Below are positions 9,996-20,289 of a DNA stretch of 29,175 bases, one piece after another. The translations under genes were made by a program, and so were the position numbers. The number at the start of each line of letters is the position of its first letter. Within the stretch, counting starts at the first letter, position 1. The notes under the pieces are model-generated. The model made no database searches. It was not told the origin of the DNA and saw nothing but the letters and a program-made list of their open reading frames with translations. Where the stretch lies: the NCBI GenBank assembly GCA_003550305.1, contig QKYT01000043.1, forward strand, positions 109,099-138,273, written 5' to 3'. Source of the stretch: Glomus cerebriforme (Eukaryota > Glomeromycota > Glomeromycetes > Glomerales > Glomeraceae).

Positions 9996-10202
9996 TTATT
10001 TTAATGTGTCCCCATCATTAACCTTCACCATACTAGTAATCTCCTTAATAGTATATTCCAGAGTTAATCTTTTATGTATAACGTTACCTCCTCTTTTTAA
10101 CGGACCTTTATACATGTGAAGATCAGATTTTTTATTTTTATTTATTTTTAATATTTTCCCACATTGCCATGATACAATTATTCTTTTCAGATTACTCAAC
10201 AT
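9996..10202 (-). CDS. Short open frame, unknown, doubtful
   Basis: 68 codons from the ATG at 10202 to the stop at 9996. The composition is less AT-biased than the surroundings and includes KGPLKRGGNVIHKRLTLEY, a basic segment. I do not recognise it. It lies upstream of the helicase fragment on the same strand, 215 bp away, with a GTATGT donor-like site near 9871 between them. It could be another exon or scrap of the same dead element, a small independent gene, or chance. Confidence 0.25.
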   Translation of the reverse strand: MLSNLKRIIVSWQCGKILKINKNKKSDLHMYKGPLKRGGNVIHKRLTLEYTIKEITSMVKVNDGDTLK

Positions 10203-11093
10203 TCTGAGATCGAAAAAAAAGGAGATAAAATGATGAGATAAGAGTTATTTCCTTTTAAATTTAAATTACATTTATATATCGAAAGAGAGGAAGTTATGCT
10301 ACATTTGTTTACCACTAGATCAGGTGAAAAGGCAAAAAAAAATTTTTTTCTATCAATTTTTCAGGTGAAAAAGAAGGAAAAAAACGAAAAAAATCCGGCG
10401 ATTATGACATAATATAGGGGGGAAAGGTATATTTGTTTGTATGGATGTGAGAATTTTTTCCTTCAATCAAGAAAAAAAAAGCATATAAACTGACTTAACT
10501 GAGGCTTAAATACTAAAAAAGGGAATTCCAGTATGTTTATACAAGATTTTACATCACAAAAAAAAAAAATAGATGGAAATGTGCAACACAACGTGACTGA
10601 CCATCAGACAATCATATATAGGATGGTCATTCGCATGGCATGCCGATCAATGTTTTAAAACAAACAAAAACGTTTTAAAAACATCCGTGCTATCCCTATG
10701 TACAGTATAATTTTGTCAATCACATAGCACAAAAAAATAAAAGTATTAACCTGCGATGCCGTAAATGGTTGAAAATGAATTTTTATTTTCACCATCATTA
10801 GTTCTCATCAAAACACTTGCAATGTATACTCTTTTTTGGTTCGATCTACTTGCACGAATTAGGCAAAATTTTGGGTCTAATTTTATAATTCATTCCATTT
10901 CCTATTCTATAATCCATTTCTTACGACGTATTCCATTTAAAACATGTTTTAAAACGCCAAAATTGGTTTAAACCATGTTTTTTGCCATCCCTAACTGTAC
11001 AATACATGCACGGTTTAAAAACTCAATTTGGAAAGAAAAGCTAGTTAATGTAACGGAATTATGGTCATTTATCGCTTTATTAGTGATTATTTC
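10203..11093. other. Spacer with hAT-like terminal sequences
   Basis: No convincing gene. Three transposon-tip-like sequences occur: TAGGATGGTCA at 10619, GCTATCCCTA ending at 10698, and GCCATCCCTA ending at 10993. TAGGGATGGCA / TGCCATCCCTA is a common type of hAT terminus. Near the two outer tips are runs of GTTTTAAAAC and GTTTTAAAACATGTTTTAAA type, as in subterminal repeats. I could not find matching 8-bp duplications, so the element boundaries are uncertain. GTGCTAT / ATAGCAC forms a 7-bp stem near 10687-10733. Confidence 0.4.
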
Positions 11094-11106
11094 CTACGCA
11101 AAAAAC

Positions 11107-11114
11107 TTATATAT
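11107..11114 (+). promoter_or_regulatory. TATA-like box of the 341-codon gene
   Basis: TTATATAT lies 45 bp before the ATG at 11152. The pseudogene copy has TTATATAAATA 44 bp before its aligned ATG (13794). Conserved position and spacing support a core promoter and imply a very short 5' untranslated region. Confidence 0.55.
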
Positions 11115-11151
11115 CTTATATATTATGTTTAACAATAAACAACAACATAGT

Positions 11152-12177
11152 ATGGAAGTAATTAGCTTAAAGCAACATTATAAGGAAGTAACTGATGGAG
11201 ACTTGGATGATATTATAAAACAAGTTAAGAATGCCGGAGAAATGTTGCAACTTGCTAGTTTGTCTCTTCGCGCTTGTTTCATCGATAATTCATCTTCAGT
11301 AAAGTCATTCGTCGAAATTCGTTCTGAAGTTACTAATGAAGCAAGAGTATACGGCTACAAGATCTTGCCATTCGCGCACGATGTCGTTCGAACTATACAA
11401 AATTTCTGTGAAAATTATCAGGATTTTACCTTCGAAGAATTCAAAGAATACATTACTGATTTAGCTGATGAAGCAAATGAGAATGCCAAACTTTGCAAGT
11501 ATACGCTTGAACTTCATAAATCCATTCTGACTGAATTCAAGAAAAAAGAAGACAAGGCAAAAACAGTTTTAAAACAACTGAAATTGGAAGCCGAAGAATT
11601 TGAGAAAAGAAAAGAAGCTCTTTTAAATTCAGCTAATCAAAAATATGCGTGGGCTATTGGTTTAAGTTTGGTTCCAGGTGTTAATTTGATTGCCACTCCA
11701 ATTCTTTTGTGCGAAGGTAACAAGGATATAGCAAAGTCAATTGCAGCATCCGAAGAAAAACTTCTTGCAGTTGCTGCAATTGATGCTATTAGAGATCCTT
11801 TATGCAACTCTATTGATAATTTTGTTAAATCCTTATCAAAGATTTCCGGATTTTTTCAGTTGTTGACTGATGAATTGATCTTTCTTGCTCAGAATCATAA
11901 AGAGAACCCGAAAAAAATGCATTACAATAGAATTAAAAAGAAGTCTTTACATATTGTTGAAGCTTGCCGTCAATATTCGTTCAGAATCCCGGATAGTGAG
12001 ACGAATCTTCGGGCAATCCCAGAAACCTTTGATAATAATTATGTTCAAGAATGGCTTTCAAGGAGGGAAGCTGAGATAGATAATGAAAAATTGAGTTTTA
12101 TCAAGTGGGGTGAAAAATTGTTGAAATCGAACAAGAAGCTTATGAATTTGATAACAGCAGAGTTATACTGTACGTAG
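11152..12177 (+). CDS. Helical protein with central hydrophobic segment, alpha-PFT-like architecture
   Basis: Intact intronless frame of 341 codons. The frame is open upstream to 10975, but I choose the ATG at 11152: it aligns with the first ATG of the pseudogene copy, follows a conserved TATA-like box, and the ATG at 10975 lies in transposon-tip sequence. The protein is almost wholly helical in appearance. Residues about 13-100 are amphipathic; about 105-160 are charged coiled coil (LTEFKKKEDKAKTVLKQLK); about 165-187 form the only hydrophobic stretch (YAWAIGLSLVPGVNLIATP); helical sequence follows to the end. Long helices around one hydrophobic hairpin-like segment are the layout of ClyA/HBL/XaxA-type alpha pore-forming proteins. 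That is an analogy of architecture, not a recognised family match. There is no signal peptide with this start. Codon use is richer in G/C than the flanks. A cytosolic coiled-coil protein of another kind is the main alternative. Confidence 0.8.
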   Translation: MEVISLKQHYKEVTDGDLDDIIKQVKNAGEMLQLASLSLRACFIDNSSSVKSFVEIRSEVTNEARVYGYKILPFAHDVVRTIQNFCENYQDFTFEEFKEYITDLADEANENAKLCKYTLELHKSILTEFKKKEDKAKTVLKQLKLEAEEFEKRKEALLNSANQKYAWAIGLSLVPGVNLIATPILLCEGNKDIAKSIAASEEKLLAVAAIDAIRDPLCNSIDNFVKSLSKISGFFQLLTDELIFLAQNHKENPKKMHYNRIKKKSLHIVEACRQYSFRIPDSETNLRAIPETFDNNYVQEWLSRREAEIDNEKLSFIKWGEKLLKSNKKLMNLITAELYCT

Positions 12178-12277
12178 AAGGATGAAACACACATTACGTC
12201 TCATCAAGATGAATCAAATGATCAATTTATAAATTTTACTTAAATTTCTTAGTATATCTATATTATAAAATATATTG

Positions 12278-12283
12278 AATAAA
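12278..12283 (+). terminator. Polyadenylation signal candidate
   Basis: AATAAA lies 101 bp after the stop codon at 12177, followed by ACTTG and a T-run. The same sequence (AATAAA at 14870-14875, then TACTTGG and a T-run) is preserved behind the pseudogene copy. Confidence 0.55.
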
Positions 12284-12934
12284 TACTTGTTTTTTTTTCT
12301 TCTATGATTGTAAATGAGCGAACAGAGTTGTTATGAAAATTAGTTATGCGAGTATAAATCACATGAAGTCATGAATCTCTTAAACTGTTTATTTTTTAAC
12401 CACAAACCATATCATTATATATTCATCTACAATAATAAAGAACGATGAAATAATAAATCTTGACTTTTTACAGAGGCCAAATTTAAAATTCAATGATTCC
12501 CATTTCGAAATCTCTAATAAGAGTTACATATGTAAATTGTTCCTGTTATTTTACTTTATACCTTTTCATAAAATTTCGTGCCTTTTTTTCAAGATATAAT
12601 AATGAGGAGTTTTATTGATCTTTCAATCTGAACGATTTTCTTGCTATAAGAATCTGGAAAGTACTGCATTTCTGGAAAGGTAATAAAATTGTCATCATTT
12701 CATGATATTCAATTGCTGTTTCTGACATTGAACTTTTGTTCGATGATTTATGAGTATTCATAAAAATCGATTGTTATATATCGAGTGTATATTAAACAGC
12801 TTAGAATCATTTATTGTTACTAAATTAAAGTGGAAGCAGAATGGTAGTTTATCCATGAATCAATTCTTTATATATGGCACAGATGAAATACATGAATGAA
12901 CAGAGAATTTTTTACCATCAGAATGATTCATGAA

Positions 12935-13200
12935 TAGGGATGTTAACGGCCATGGTCTGGTTATAGACCAAGTTTGGACCGAACCGATATAGGACTGGAC
13001 CGATAGGACTATCGGTCTTATAGAACGGTCTCATAAGAAAAAAATTTTTTAACCGGCTAGATATAAGTCGGGCCAAAGTTATAGTGCCGGCCCGAATTAT
13101 ATGTGGGTGGGCACGTGACTTATAATACCACCTTAGGTCCCGGACCGCGGTCTGGTCCTAGACCGCGGACTGATAAGGACCGAACCGGACCGTTAACATC
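12935..13200. mobile_element. GC-rich hAT-like MITE inserted after the duplication
   Basis: The left end TAGGGATGTTAACGG and the right end CCGTTAACATC are inverted repeats over GATGTTAACGG. The interior is full of GGACCG / CGGTCC subterminal-type motifs and many CpGs, unlike everything around it. GAA stands at both flanks (12932-12934, 13201-13203). The homologous site in the right duplication copy (near 15222) is uninterrupted (GAAGCATTTTA), so the insert limits are visible. TAGGGATG tips are usual in hAT elements, but the right tip lacks the expected CCTA and a full 8-bp duplication is not visible, so the right junction has probably been trimmed. Confidence 0.7.
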
Positions 13201-13358
13201 GAAGCATTTTATACACCAATATACTGCATCGTACCAATTAACGCATTGTAACAGAATAAAGGTATTTATTCGGCATAATTTAGATTTTCCTTATCGGCTT
13301 ATCAGAAAGGATCAATTTATATAATAAATACTTTTAAAATTATTGACGGGTTACTTAG

Positions 13359-13736
13359 TATTAATATTTTTAAAATTGACGTTATGAAAAGTAAAATTCA
13401 CTCTTTCGGTTTATTTTTTAAATTTTTTTTTAAAATCTATTTTTTTTTGTCGAATTATTTGAATCCCATTGAAGGATTATGGTCATAGCTTCCAATTATA
13501 TGTTCTGATTTCTGAATTTGTAATTTATAATTATACAAATTAAATTAAATTATAAGGAATATGTACTATTTTATTATAATACATAATTTGATTCTTCTTC
13601 GTAAAATTTTGTAGACATTATGAGAAAAAAAAAATTTCAATAAGTTACATTCGACCAAAAATGATAAAAATATATTTCAGATTTTTGATTTTATTTTTCG
13701 TATACTGATTTAAATAGAAAGTGTTGTGATTATCTT
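13359..13736. other. Spacer between duplication copies
   Basis: AT-rich with poly-A and poly-T runs. A short match to the left flank of the gene copy (GGATTATGGTCATAG near 13475 against GGAATTATGGTCATT near 11056) hints that homology may begin further upstream than marked. No gene seen. Confidence 0.4.
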
Positions 13737-13749
13737 TTGCGTCAAAAAC

Positions 13750-13760
13750 TTATATAAATA
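13750..13760 (+). promoter_or_regulatory. TATA-like box before the pseudogene
   Basis: TTATATAAATA lies 44 bp before the ATG at 13794, aligned with the box at 11107. Its persistence means the dead copy might still be transcribed. Confidence 0.45.
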
Positions 13761-13793
13761 TCTTATTAAATCTTTTATGCATTACAACATAAT

Positions 13794-14713
13794 ATGGACA
13801 TAACTGAATCAAAACAATATAGTAGGGCCTGTAGGGGAGTACCTGAATCAAAACGACATACTAGAACGGAAGTAATTAATAGAGACTTGGATATGATATG
13901 GCATTAAGAATGCTGGAGAAATGTTACAAATTGTTACTTTGACTCTTCGTGCTTGTTTTGTCGATAATCCATCTTAAGTAAAATCATTCACCAAACTTCG
14001 TTCTGAAATTACTAATGAAGCAAGGGTATACGGCTATATTATCTTGCCATTCGTACACAAAGTCGTTCAAGTTATACAAAAATTCTGTGAAAATTATCAG
14101 TATTTTTTTACTCGATGAATTCAAAGAATACATTTTTGATTTAACTGATAAAGCAAATAAGAATGTCAGACATCTTTGTAATTATACGTTTGAACTTCAT
14201 AAATCCATTCTAACTGAATTCAAGAAAAAAGAAGACAAGGCAAAAACAGTTTTAAAAGCAACTGAAATTAAAAACTGCCGAATATGAAAAAAAAGAAAAA
14301 ATGAAATTTTGAATTTAAGAACTGGGTGAGGTCTTGGTGGTTTTGGTTTGTTTCCATGTGCATTCATCACCCCTCCAATTATTTTGTTGAAAATTTTGTT
14401 AAATCCATAACAAAGATTTCTGAATTTTTTCGGTTGTTGTCTGACTAATTGACTGAGGATCATAAAGAGAAATCGAAAAAAATGCATTACGATAAAATTA
14501 AAAAGAAGTCTTTACATATTGTTGAAGCTTGCCATCAATATTCGATCAGAATCCCAGATTGTGAAAACCTTTGATAAAAATTATGTTCGGAAATGGTTTT
14601 CAAACAGGGAGATTGAGATAGATAATGAAAAATTGAATTTTATCTAATGGGGTGAAAAATTGTTGAAATCGAACAAGAAGCTTATGAATTTAATAACAGC
14701 TCAAGCGAAGTAG
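13794..14713 (+). pseudogene. Dead paralogue of the 341-codon helical-protein gene
   Basis: Nucleotide similarity to 11152-12177 runs from the ATG to the final stop (TAG at 14711-14713, after KLMNLITAQAK). Damage seen: a small duplicated insertion near 13830-13870 that repeats a CTGAATCAAAACRA motif; a frameshift near 13895; in-frame stops where the intact copy has Ser (TAA near 13975), Glu (TAA near 14446) and Lys (TAA near 14645); one-base shifts near 14110 and 14250; loss of about 108 bp matching 11709-11818, just after the hydrophobic segment; and a loss near 14565. The nucleotides matching the hydrophobic segment remain but have diverged strongly. No functional product is expected. Confidence 0.88.
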
Positions 14714-15400
14714 ATTAATATATACCACAGTTCGAAAAAAAAAGATAACGATTTATGAAATTTTGGTATCCACTAATGATCATTAGCTAGAAGGATTCTC
14801 AATTTTTAAAATTTTCACTTTTTTGTTTTTAACTTTATACTGTATAAAATATATTATAAAAATAAATTGAATAAATACTTGGTTTTTTTTTCTTCTACTG
14901 CTTGTAAATGAATGTTTATAATATGAGCGAGAATTAGTTATGCAGCTTAATATGACTTATATAGTTATACTATTAACATAAATCACATAAATCAGAAAAT
15001 ATTCGTGCTATTTTTACAAGATAAATTAAAATTTGTTCGAAAGCTCATCAAGATACATAAGAGTATCCATAAATATCGTAACAATTAAAAAAAATCATAA
15101 TATTCGGATTAAGACTTTAATAATTCGATTTATTAAAGTGTATGAAATGATGAATCAACTCTTTTAATCAATTCATGTAAATAAGTACATGAATGAACAT
15201 GGAAACCATTAGAATGAGATATGAAGCATTTTAGATACTGATATACAGTATGATATAATGTATCAATTAACAAATACAAATATAGCAAAAATAAATAAAA
15301 AGGAAAGAAAAAAAGGGAAATAAAAGGTATACCGTTCGTGCATAATTTAGATTTTTTACATATCGGCTTATCAATTTTATAATTATTGATTGGGTAAGGT

Positions 15401-16442
15401 TTGATGATATTATGTATCAATAATTTTTCAAAAAAAAAAAAAATTCTGAAAAAGTAAAAATTCAGTTATTTGTTCTTTAATTAGCTTTTTTTTTTTTATT
15501 ATTATTATTTTCAGGCCAATTTTAGAATAATTTTGAATTAATATGGGAGAGTATAAATGGGACGAAAACTTTGACAGTAATATATTATTTTATGTCCTAT
15601 TAAATTAGGTTTGTAACTAATCATTTTTTATTAGATCATTTTTTTTTTATATATATATAGATAAACTATTTGAATATTTTTTTTAAAAAAAAAATTTACA
15701 CGAATAAAGTTAATAAAAACTAAAAACTAAATAATAAAATAAATAAATAAATATACATTCTATAAATATTTTTTTTTTATATTTTAATGAAAATAATGAT
15801 AATAATAATTGATATATATATATACTTTTTTTTTTTTGACACGTAATATTTCAACGTGTTTTAATGTATGATAAAAAAAATTAAAAAAAATCTTAATTGA
15901 ATATATAAAAAAAAAAAATTATCCAAAAAAATTTTTTTTTTTTCTTCTTAATATGAAAAAAATATATCTTAATTGATAAAAAATTGTCTTTTTTTTTTTT
16001 AAAAAAAAAAAAGGTAATAAATTGTTGATTTGTTTTTTTTATGCTATTTGAATGAATGCTGCGTCACTCCTCATGCTATTATCTAATAAATTAATTTTTT
16101 TTTTTTTTGTCTTAAAAACAGTGTCTTAACAATAAATTGTTAAGAATTAAGAAAAATTCTAAATAAAATTTGAAGAAATTGAATGATATTGTTTGTTTGT
16201 TTTTTGTGTTGATTTTTTTTTTTTTTGTTTCGCGTCATTTTTGATCACGTGTTTTTTGTTGAATCATAATTCAGCTTATAAATTTGCTAAAAAATGATGT
16301 ATTAAAAAATGAGATTCGGGAATTAGGTATTAATTAGGTTGTAATAATACGGTAAATAATGGTTATAATTGTTTAATTGATATTATATTAAGTAGACTAA
16401 AAATATATATATATATATATATAATATATATACTGTATAAAG
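15401..16442. other. Low-complexity intergenic DNA
   Basis: Dominated by long A and T runs, many of which can pair with each other (for example at 15895-16012), and by an (AT)n tract at about 16405-16432. A CACGTG E-box-type hexamer lies near 16246. It holds the 3' flank of the LITAF gene on the minus strand. No gene seen. Confidence 0.5.
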
Positions 16443-16997
16443 TTAGATCCTTCTCCTTGTTCCAAGAGTAGATTTACAATGTGGACAAGAATGTATCACA
16501 TCTAAAACGAAAAGAAGGAAAAAGAAAATTAATATTATTTAAAATTAATTAAACAAAAAAAGAATTAATCAATAAAGGAAAAATTCTTTCTTACCTTTAC
16601 AACAATCCATAAAAAAAGGAACCCAAAATAATACAACGGTAAGAGTAAATAAACCCATAGCAAAAACATAAACACAAGTACCATTTTTATAAATGACATG
16701 TGTAACAACATATTTACTACAATTCGGACATTGAGTTTTAACAGGAAAATCAGGTAATTTCAATAAAGGTAAATATGTTGTACTACGAGCCTTTCTCTTT
16801 CTTTTTCTTTGTTGTTTTTCCGATAAGTTTTCCAAACAAGGAGAATTTGTTACTTTACAAATTAGATTTTTTTCATTATCAGAAGAGGAAGTTGAAGAAG
16901 TGGAAAGAAGAGAAGATGATGATGACGAAGATGAAGATGTTGGTGCTTTAAGTTCAATATAATGAAATGTTGACGGTTGATGTGATATTGATGTCAT
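16443..16997 (-). CDS. LITAF-domain protein, two exons
   Basis: Exon 1 is 16997-16595 (403 nt) and exon 2 is 16501-16443 (59 nt). Joined they give 153 residues ending TLGTRRRI. Residues 21-39 are a Ser-rich tract, 62-71 a basic patch (QQRKRKRKAR). From about 85 comes a LITAF/CDIP1 domain: CPNC (C90, C93), a hydrophobic segment at about 109-130 (FAMGLFTLTVVLFWVPFF), then HSCPHC (C140, C143). In this family the four cysteines bind one zinc and the hydrophobic segment inserts into the cytosolic face of late-endosomal or lysosomal membranes, where animal members affect endosomal trafficking. The fungal role is not known to me. The start is the first ATG of the frame. A CCAAT sequence about 360 bp upstream (minus strand, near 17358) is a possible promoter element. 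The long N-terminus is likely disordered. Confidence 0.92.
16502..16594 (-). other. Intron of the LITAF-domain gene
   Basis: 93-bp intron, donor GTAAG and acceptor TTTTAG, splitting a GAT (Asp135) codon G/AT. If retained, translation would add GKKEFFLY and stop, losing the second cysteine pair, so splicing is required for the zinc site. Confidence 0.9.
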
Positions 16998-19617
16998 TAT
17001 AATATATTTTTTTTTTTTCGAAGAGAGAAGAAAAAAAATACTTGATATATATATTATTTTTATTATTTGGATGATTTAGAAATTAGAAGACGTAAAAAAA
17101 AAATACGTATATATATTCTTTTAGATTCAAATTTTTTTTATGATTGAAAAAATTATTTTTTTTTTTTTCGATCAAGGAGTGTATATATATATATAATATA
17201 TATATAATATGTATTATTATTATATTATGTATGTGTTTCAATATAATAAATGGTAAAAACCGCCTAATTATATTGTTTACAATAAAAACTGACAATTAAT
17301 TTGACCGAAGACAACGTCGTGATCATATGTAAATAAAAATTATCAGCAGATATAATTTGATTGGTTTATTGTTTTTTTCGTTAAAAATAGAATGAAATAT
17401 ATTATTGTTTGTTTAATTAAAATAGACAAAAAAAACTATTGTCATAATAAAAAAAAAAAAATTATTTTTGTTTGAAATATTTGAAATATTTTTTTCGAAG
17501 GAACCTTTTTATATATATATATATTTTTATTTTAAAACGTCAAAAAAAAAAAAAATATGGGAATCAATAAATCAAACTTTTTTATGATTGTATTTATTAT
17601 GCTTGTCTTTTTAGGGGTTATCAAAAAGATATTCAGAAAATTTTCCTTTGGGATTTACTTTTTTAAAAAAAAATTTTTTTTTTCTATAAAGACATGGAAA
17701 AACATGGAAGATTTTAAAGAAAAAAGAAAATGACTATCCAACATTCTATATATATTTATCTACAGAGAAAAAAAAATCTCATCCGTTAACTATAAAAAAA
17801 CAAATGCACCAAATTTTAATTAGGCTTAAAAAAATTGTACAACCTTTTCATTTAAATGTTCCTATTCGAATTATTCTTTCTTACAAAATCATCTCCTTTT
17901 TTATTAAATGTTTCACTTGAGTAATAGTTTCATTTTTACACAAATTTCGGTAGTTCCTTTTTGTTTCTATGAGATTAAGATGGTACAAGCATATTCAGTT
18001 TGCATCATACCTACCATATTTGATTAGTCATTACCATAATTGATTAGTTTATTATCGGATTATTTCTAGATCTGTAAGGTACCATCGTTAAAACCCGAAC
18101 CTAGGTGAAAATTCTAGTCTCATTGTAATGATCATTTCCGAAAATTCTATTGGTGAATCTTAAAATATATATATATATATATATATTTTTTTTTCTTTGA
18201 AAATTTTCCTTCTCAAACTTATAGAAAATACTGAGGCTTAAAATTTGTTTGCTTGATATATCATTTTTACATTTCCTTAAAAGTTATTGCAATGTACAAT
18301 CTTTAATGCATAACATGTAACATACATAAAATGTATTTATATATATACGGATGTATTTTTTTTTTAAACAATAGTTTGCATTATTATAAAAGTTGTTTCT
18401 TGTGCAATTGCATAATTAACTTATTTCTTTCAATTGGTCTATACTATTTTTCGTAGCAGAACAGCAGAATATGTATCACTTGTATCACTTTAAGCCATAA
18501 TCCTGAAAATTTCTTACATGTAAATCATACTTAATACCACGAGTTTTCAATCCGGATCTTATGAATATCATTTGTCGTCTTGATGTACAATTACATTTTT
18601 TTAGGAGTATTTTTTAAACATTTGAAGATGATAAAAAAGATAAAAGTTCCCTTGCATTTTATAATATTAAATGTTATGGGTCATATTTAAAATTTAATAC
18701 ATGCTATTTAATTAAACTTTCTTTTTTTTTTTTTTTTATAAAAAAAAAGGGTTGATTGGATGATAATATGAATTTAATTTAACAAAAGTGCCACATTGCC
18801 ACTTATCATTGCTTTTTTACTCGCCGTTATTTTTTTTTTCCTTTTGTTTCTCCCCTGTTAATGTTGTAATGTTGTAATGCTGTAAAATGGTGTACTGCTG
18901 TAATGGATCTACATTTGACACTGCGGGTCTTTTTTTCCTTTTTTAGTTAACTTTAGTAATTCAGAATTATAATCTACTTTTTTGCACGACTATATCAAAT
19001 GCATTACGTTTAATATGTTTGGTTAACTATTAGGTGTAAAATGTTATATGTTTTGCATTTAATACAGTTCTCAAAAAATTTTTTATCAATAAGATGCGAA
19101 TGATCAATTATTTACATCTAAATTTGTCTTCTTTATATATTCTTATATATTCTTTTAAATTTTTTTGAAACAAAATAAATAATAATAATGATAACAGATA
19201 ATAATAAATCAGTAATAACTAAATCAGATAATCAATTAAAAAAAGTTATATATACATATATATATATTTTTTTTTAAAAAAAATGATAAATTATCATTGG
19301 ATCAAAATGTACAAAAAAAATTGAATAAATATTTTGACGATTACAATTAATTGTTATATTGAACTTTATATATCAGATATTGTACAATCATTAGAATCTC
19401 TTTCTCTTCCCCCTTTTTTTTCTTTCTTTTTTCGTAATTATTGAGAAAAAAAAAAATTTAAAGTTGTCATGCGGACAGTATTATTAATAATTTTTTCATA
19501 TTCAGAGGGATTTATGTAACAAACATTGATCATTTACGTAAGAAACTTCATGTAACAATGATTATTTCTAAGTTTGGAATTAATTAAAAAAAGGAAAGAT
19601 TTTTTTAGTCTAGATCA

Positions 19618-19669
19618 TTTATTATTATTATTATTTTTTTTTTTAAAAAAAAAAAAATCGAATCAAAAA

Positions 19670-19702
<33 letters not shown>

Positions 19703-19703
19703 T
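19618..19703. repeat. ATT/AAT microsatellite with hairpin potential
   Basis: An (ATT)n run, a T-run, an A-run and then an (AAT)n run of about ten units. The two trinucleotide tracts are complementary and flank a complementary T/A core, so the whole can fold back. Confidence 0.8.
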
Positions 19704-19868
19704 GTACTTTATATTACAGTTTTTAAAATATTACGGTACGTTATTTTATTGTTAACAAATTAAGTAAAAAAAAAAATTTATAACAACTAAACAATGATAA
19801 ACAATAATCAAACTTTTTAGAATGAAAATTTATGACGCGTTTTTTTAATTCGAAACTTCTAAAAAAAA

Positions 19869-19891
19869 CTAACGCCTTAACTTTAGGCGTT
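19869..19891. repeat. Perfect 8-bp hairpin TAACGCCT / AGGCGTTA
   Basis: The stem TAACGCCT is separated from AGGCGTTA by TAACTTT. It is unusual here for its G/C content. It is not followed by a T-run and is not next to a gene, so no regulatory role can be claimed. Confidence 0.5.
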
Positions 19892-20289
19892 AAATCTGTT
19901 TTGCCTGTTTATCAAGCTGTTGGATTGTCAGACAAGATGATGTAATGAGTGTGATGTGTCGTGTCATGTTTGTTAAGGAGACAAGTGTTAAGTGGGGTGG
20001 GATTGTGGGAATAAAATAAATAATAAATTCAAAACTATCAAATCATAAAAATCGGGGATGTCCGACTTTGTGGATCAAAAAAAAAACAATCTGTGTAATT
20101 TAATTCGTTACAATATTAATTATGTTCTGTATGACAATCGGTTTATCTTTTTTTTTTTTTTTTTTAATTTATATTTTTTTTCACACATTTTTTTGAACGT
20201 ATTAGAAACAATGGTTATAATGAGTTAATTGCGCCATTAAAGAGTTTTCTTTCGAATGTAAAAAAAAAACAACTTTTTTTTTTTTTTAC

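Larger units (their letters stand above)
11094..13358 (+). repeat. Segmental duplication, left copy (intact gene)
   Basis: This segment is homologous to 13737-15400. Landmarks in order in both copies: an ACGCAAAAAACTTATATA-like promoter, the gene, GAATAAATACTTG with a T-run, ATGAATCAA...ACATGAATGAACA, GAAGCATTTTA, and CATAATTTAGATTTT...ATCGGCTTATCA. The left copy is longer mainly because of a 266-bp MITE (12935-13200). Divergence is considerable, so the duplication is old. Confidence 0.75.
13737..15400 (+). repeat. Segmental duplication, right copy (dead gene)
   Basis: Counterpart of 11094-13358 with the same order of landmarks. It lacks the MITE and therefore serves as an empty-site reference. 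It carries the pseudogene and the conserved promoter and polyadenylation motifs. Confidence 0.75.
16998..20289. other. Long low-complexity intergenic region
   Basis: About 3.3 kb with no convincing gene on either strand. It begins with the upstream region of the LITAF gene, then poly-A and poly-T runs, several (AT)n tracts (near 17180, 17510, 18165 and 19255), and a short TGTTGTAA-type repeat near 18860-18905. The stretch 19905-20025 is richer in G (GGGGTGGGATTGTGGG) but shows no frame or RNA structure I can name. Confidence 0.5.

Noticed and set aside
10765..10971. 68-codon plus-strand frame as a gene
   Set aside because: It lies within hAT-like terminal and subterminal sequence and has no recognisable domain.
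10619..10993. A complete hAT MITE between the three TAGGGATG-like tips
   Set aside because: Two tips have the same orientation and no 8-bp duplication fits any pair, so only tip-like sequences are reported.
13103..13324. 73-codon plus-strand frame rich in Gly, Pro and Arg
   Set aside because: It arises from the GC-rich MITE at 12935-13200 read into its flank; the composition is that of the GGACCG repeats.
14197..14487. 96-codon minus-strand frame
   Set aside because: Antisense to the pseudogene, with no homology of its own.
15133..15420. 95-codon minus-strand frame
   Set aside because: Low-complexity Phe/Leu/Tyr-rich translation of A-rich DNA at the end of the duplication; the other duplication copy does not preserve the frame.
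17083..17295. 70-codon minus-strand frame upstream of the LITAF gene
   Set aside because: Ile/Lys/Phe low-complexity translation of (AT)n sequence.
19905..20010. C/D-box small nucleolar RNA near ATGATGTAATGA
   Set aside because: A box-C-like word is present, but I found no box D and no closing terminal stem at a suitable distance.
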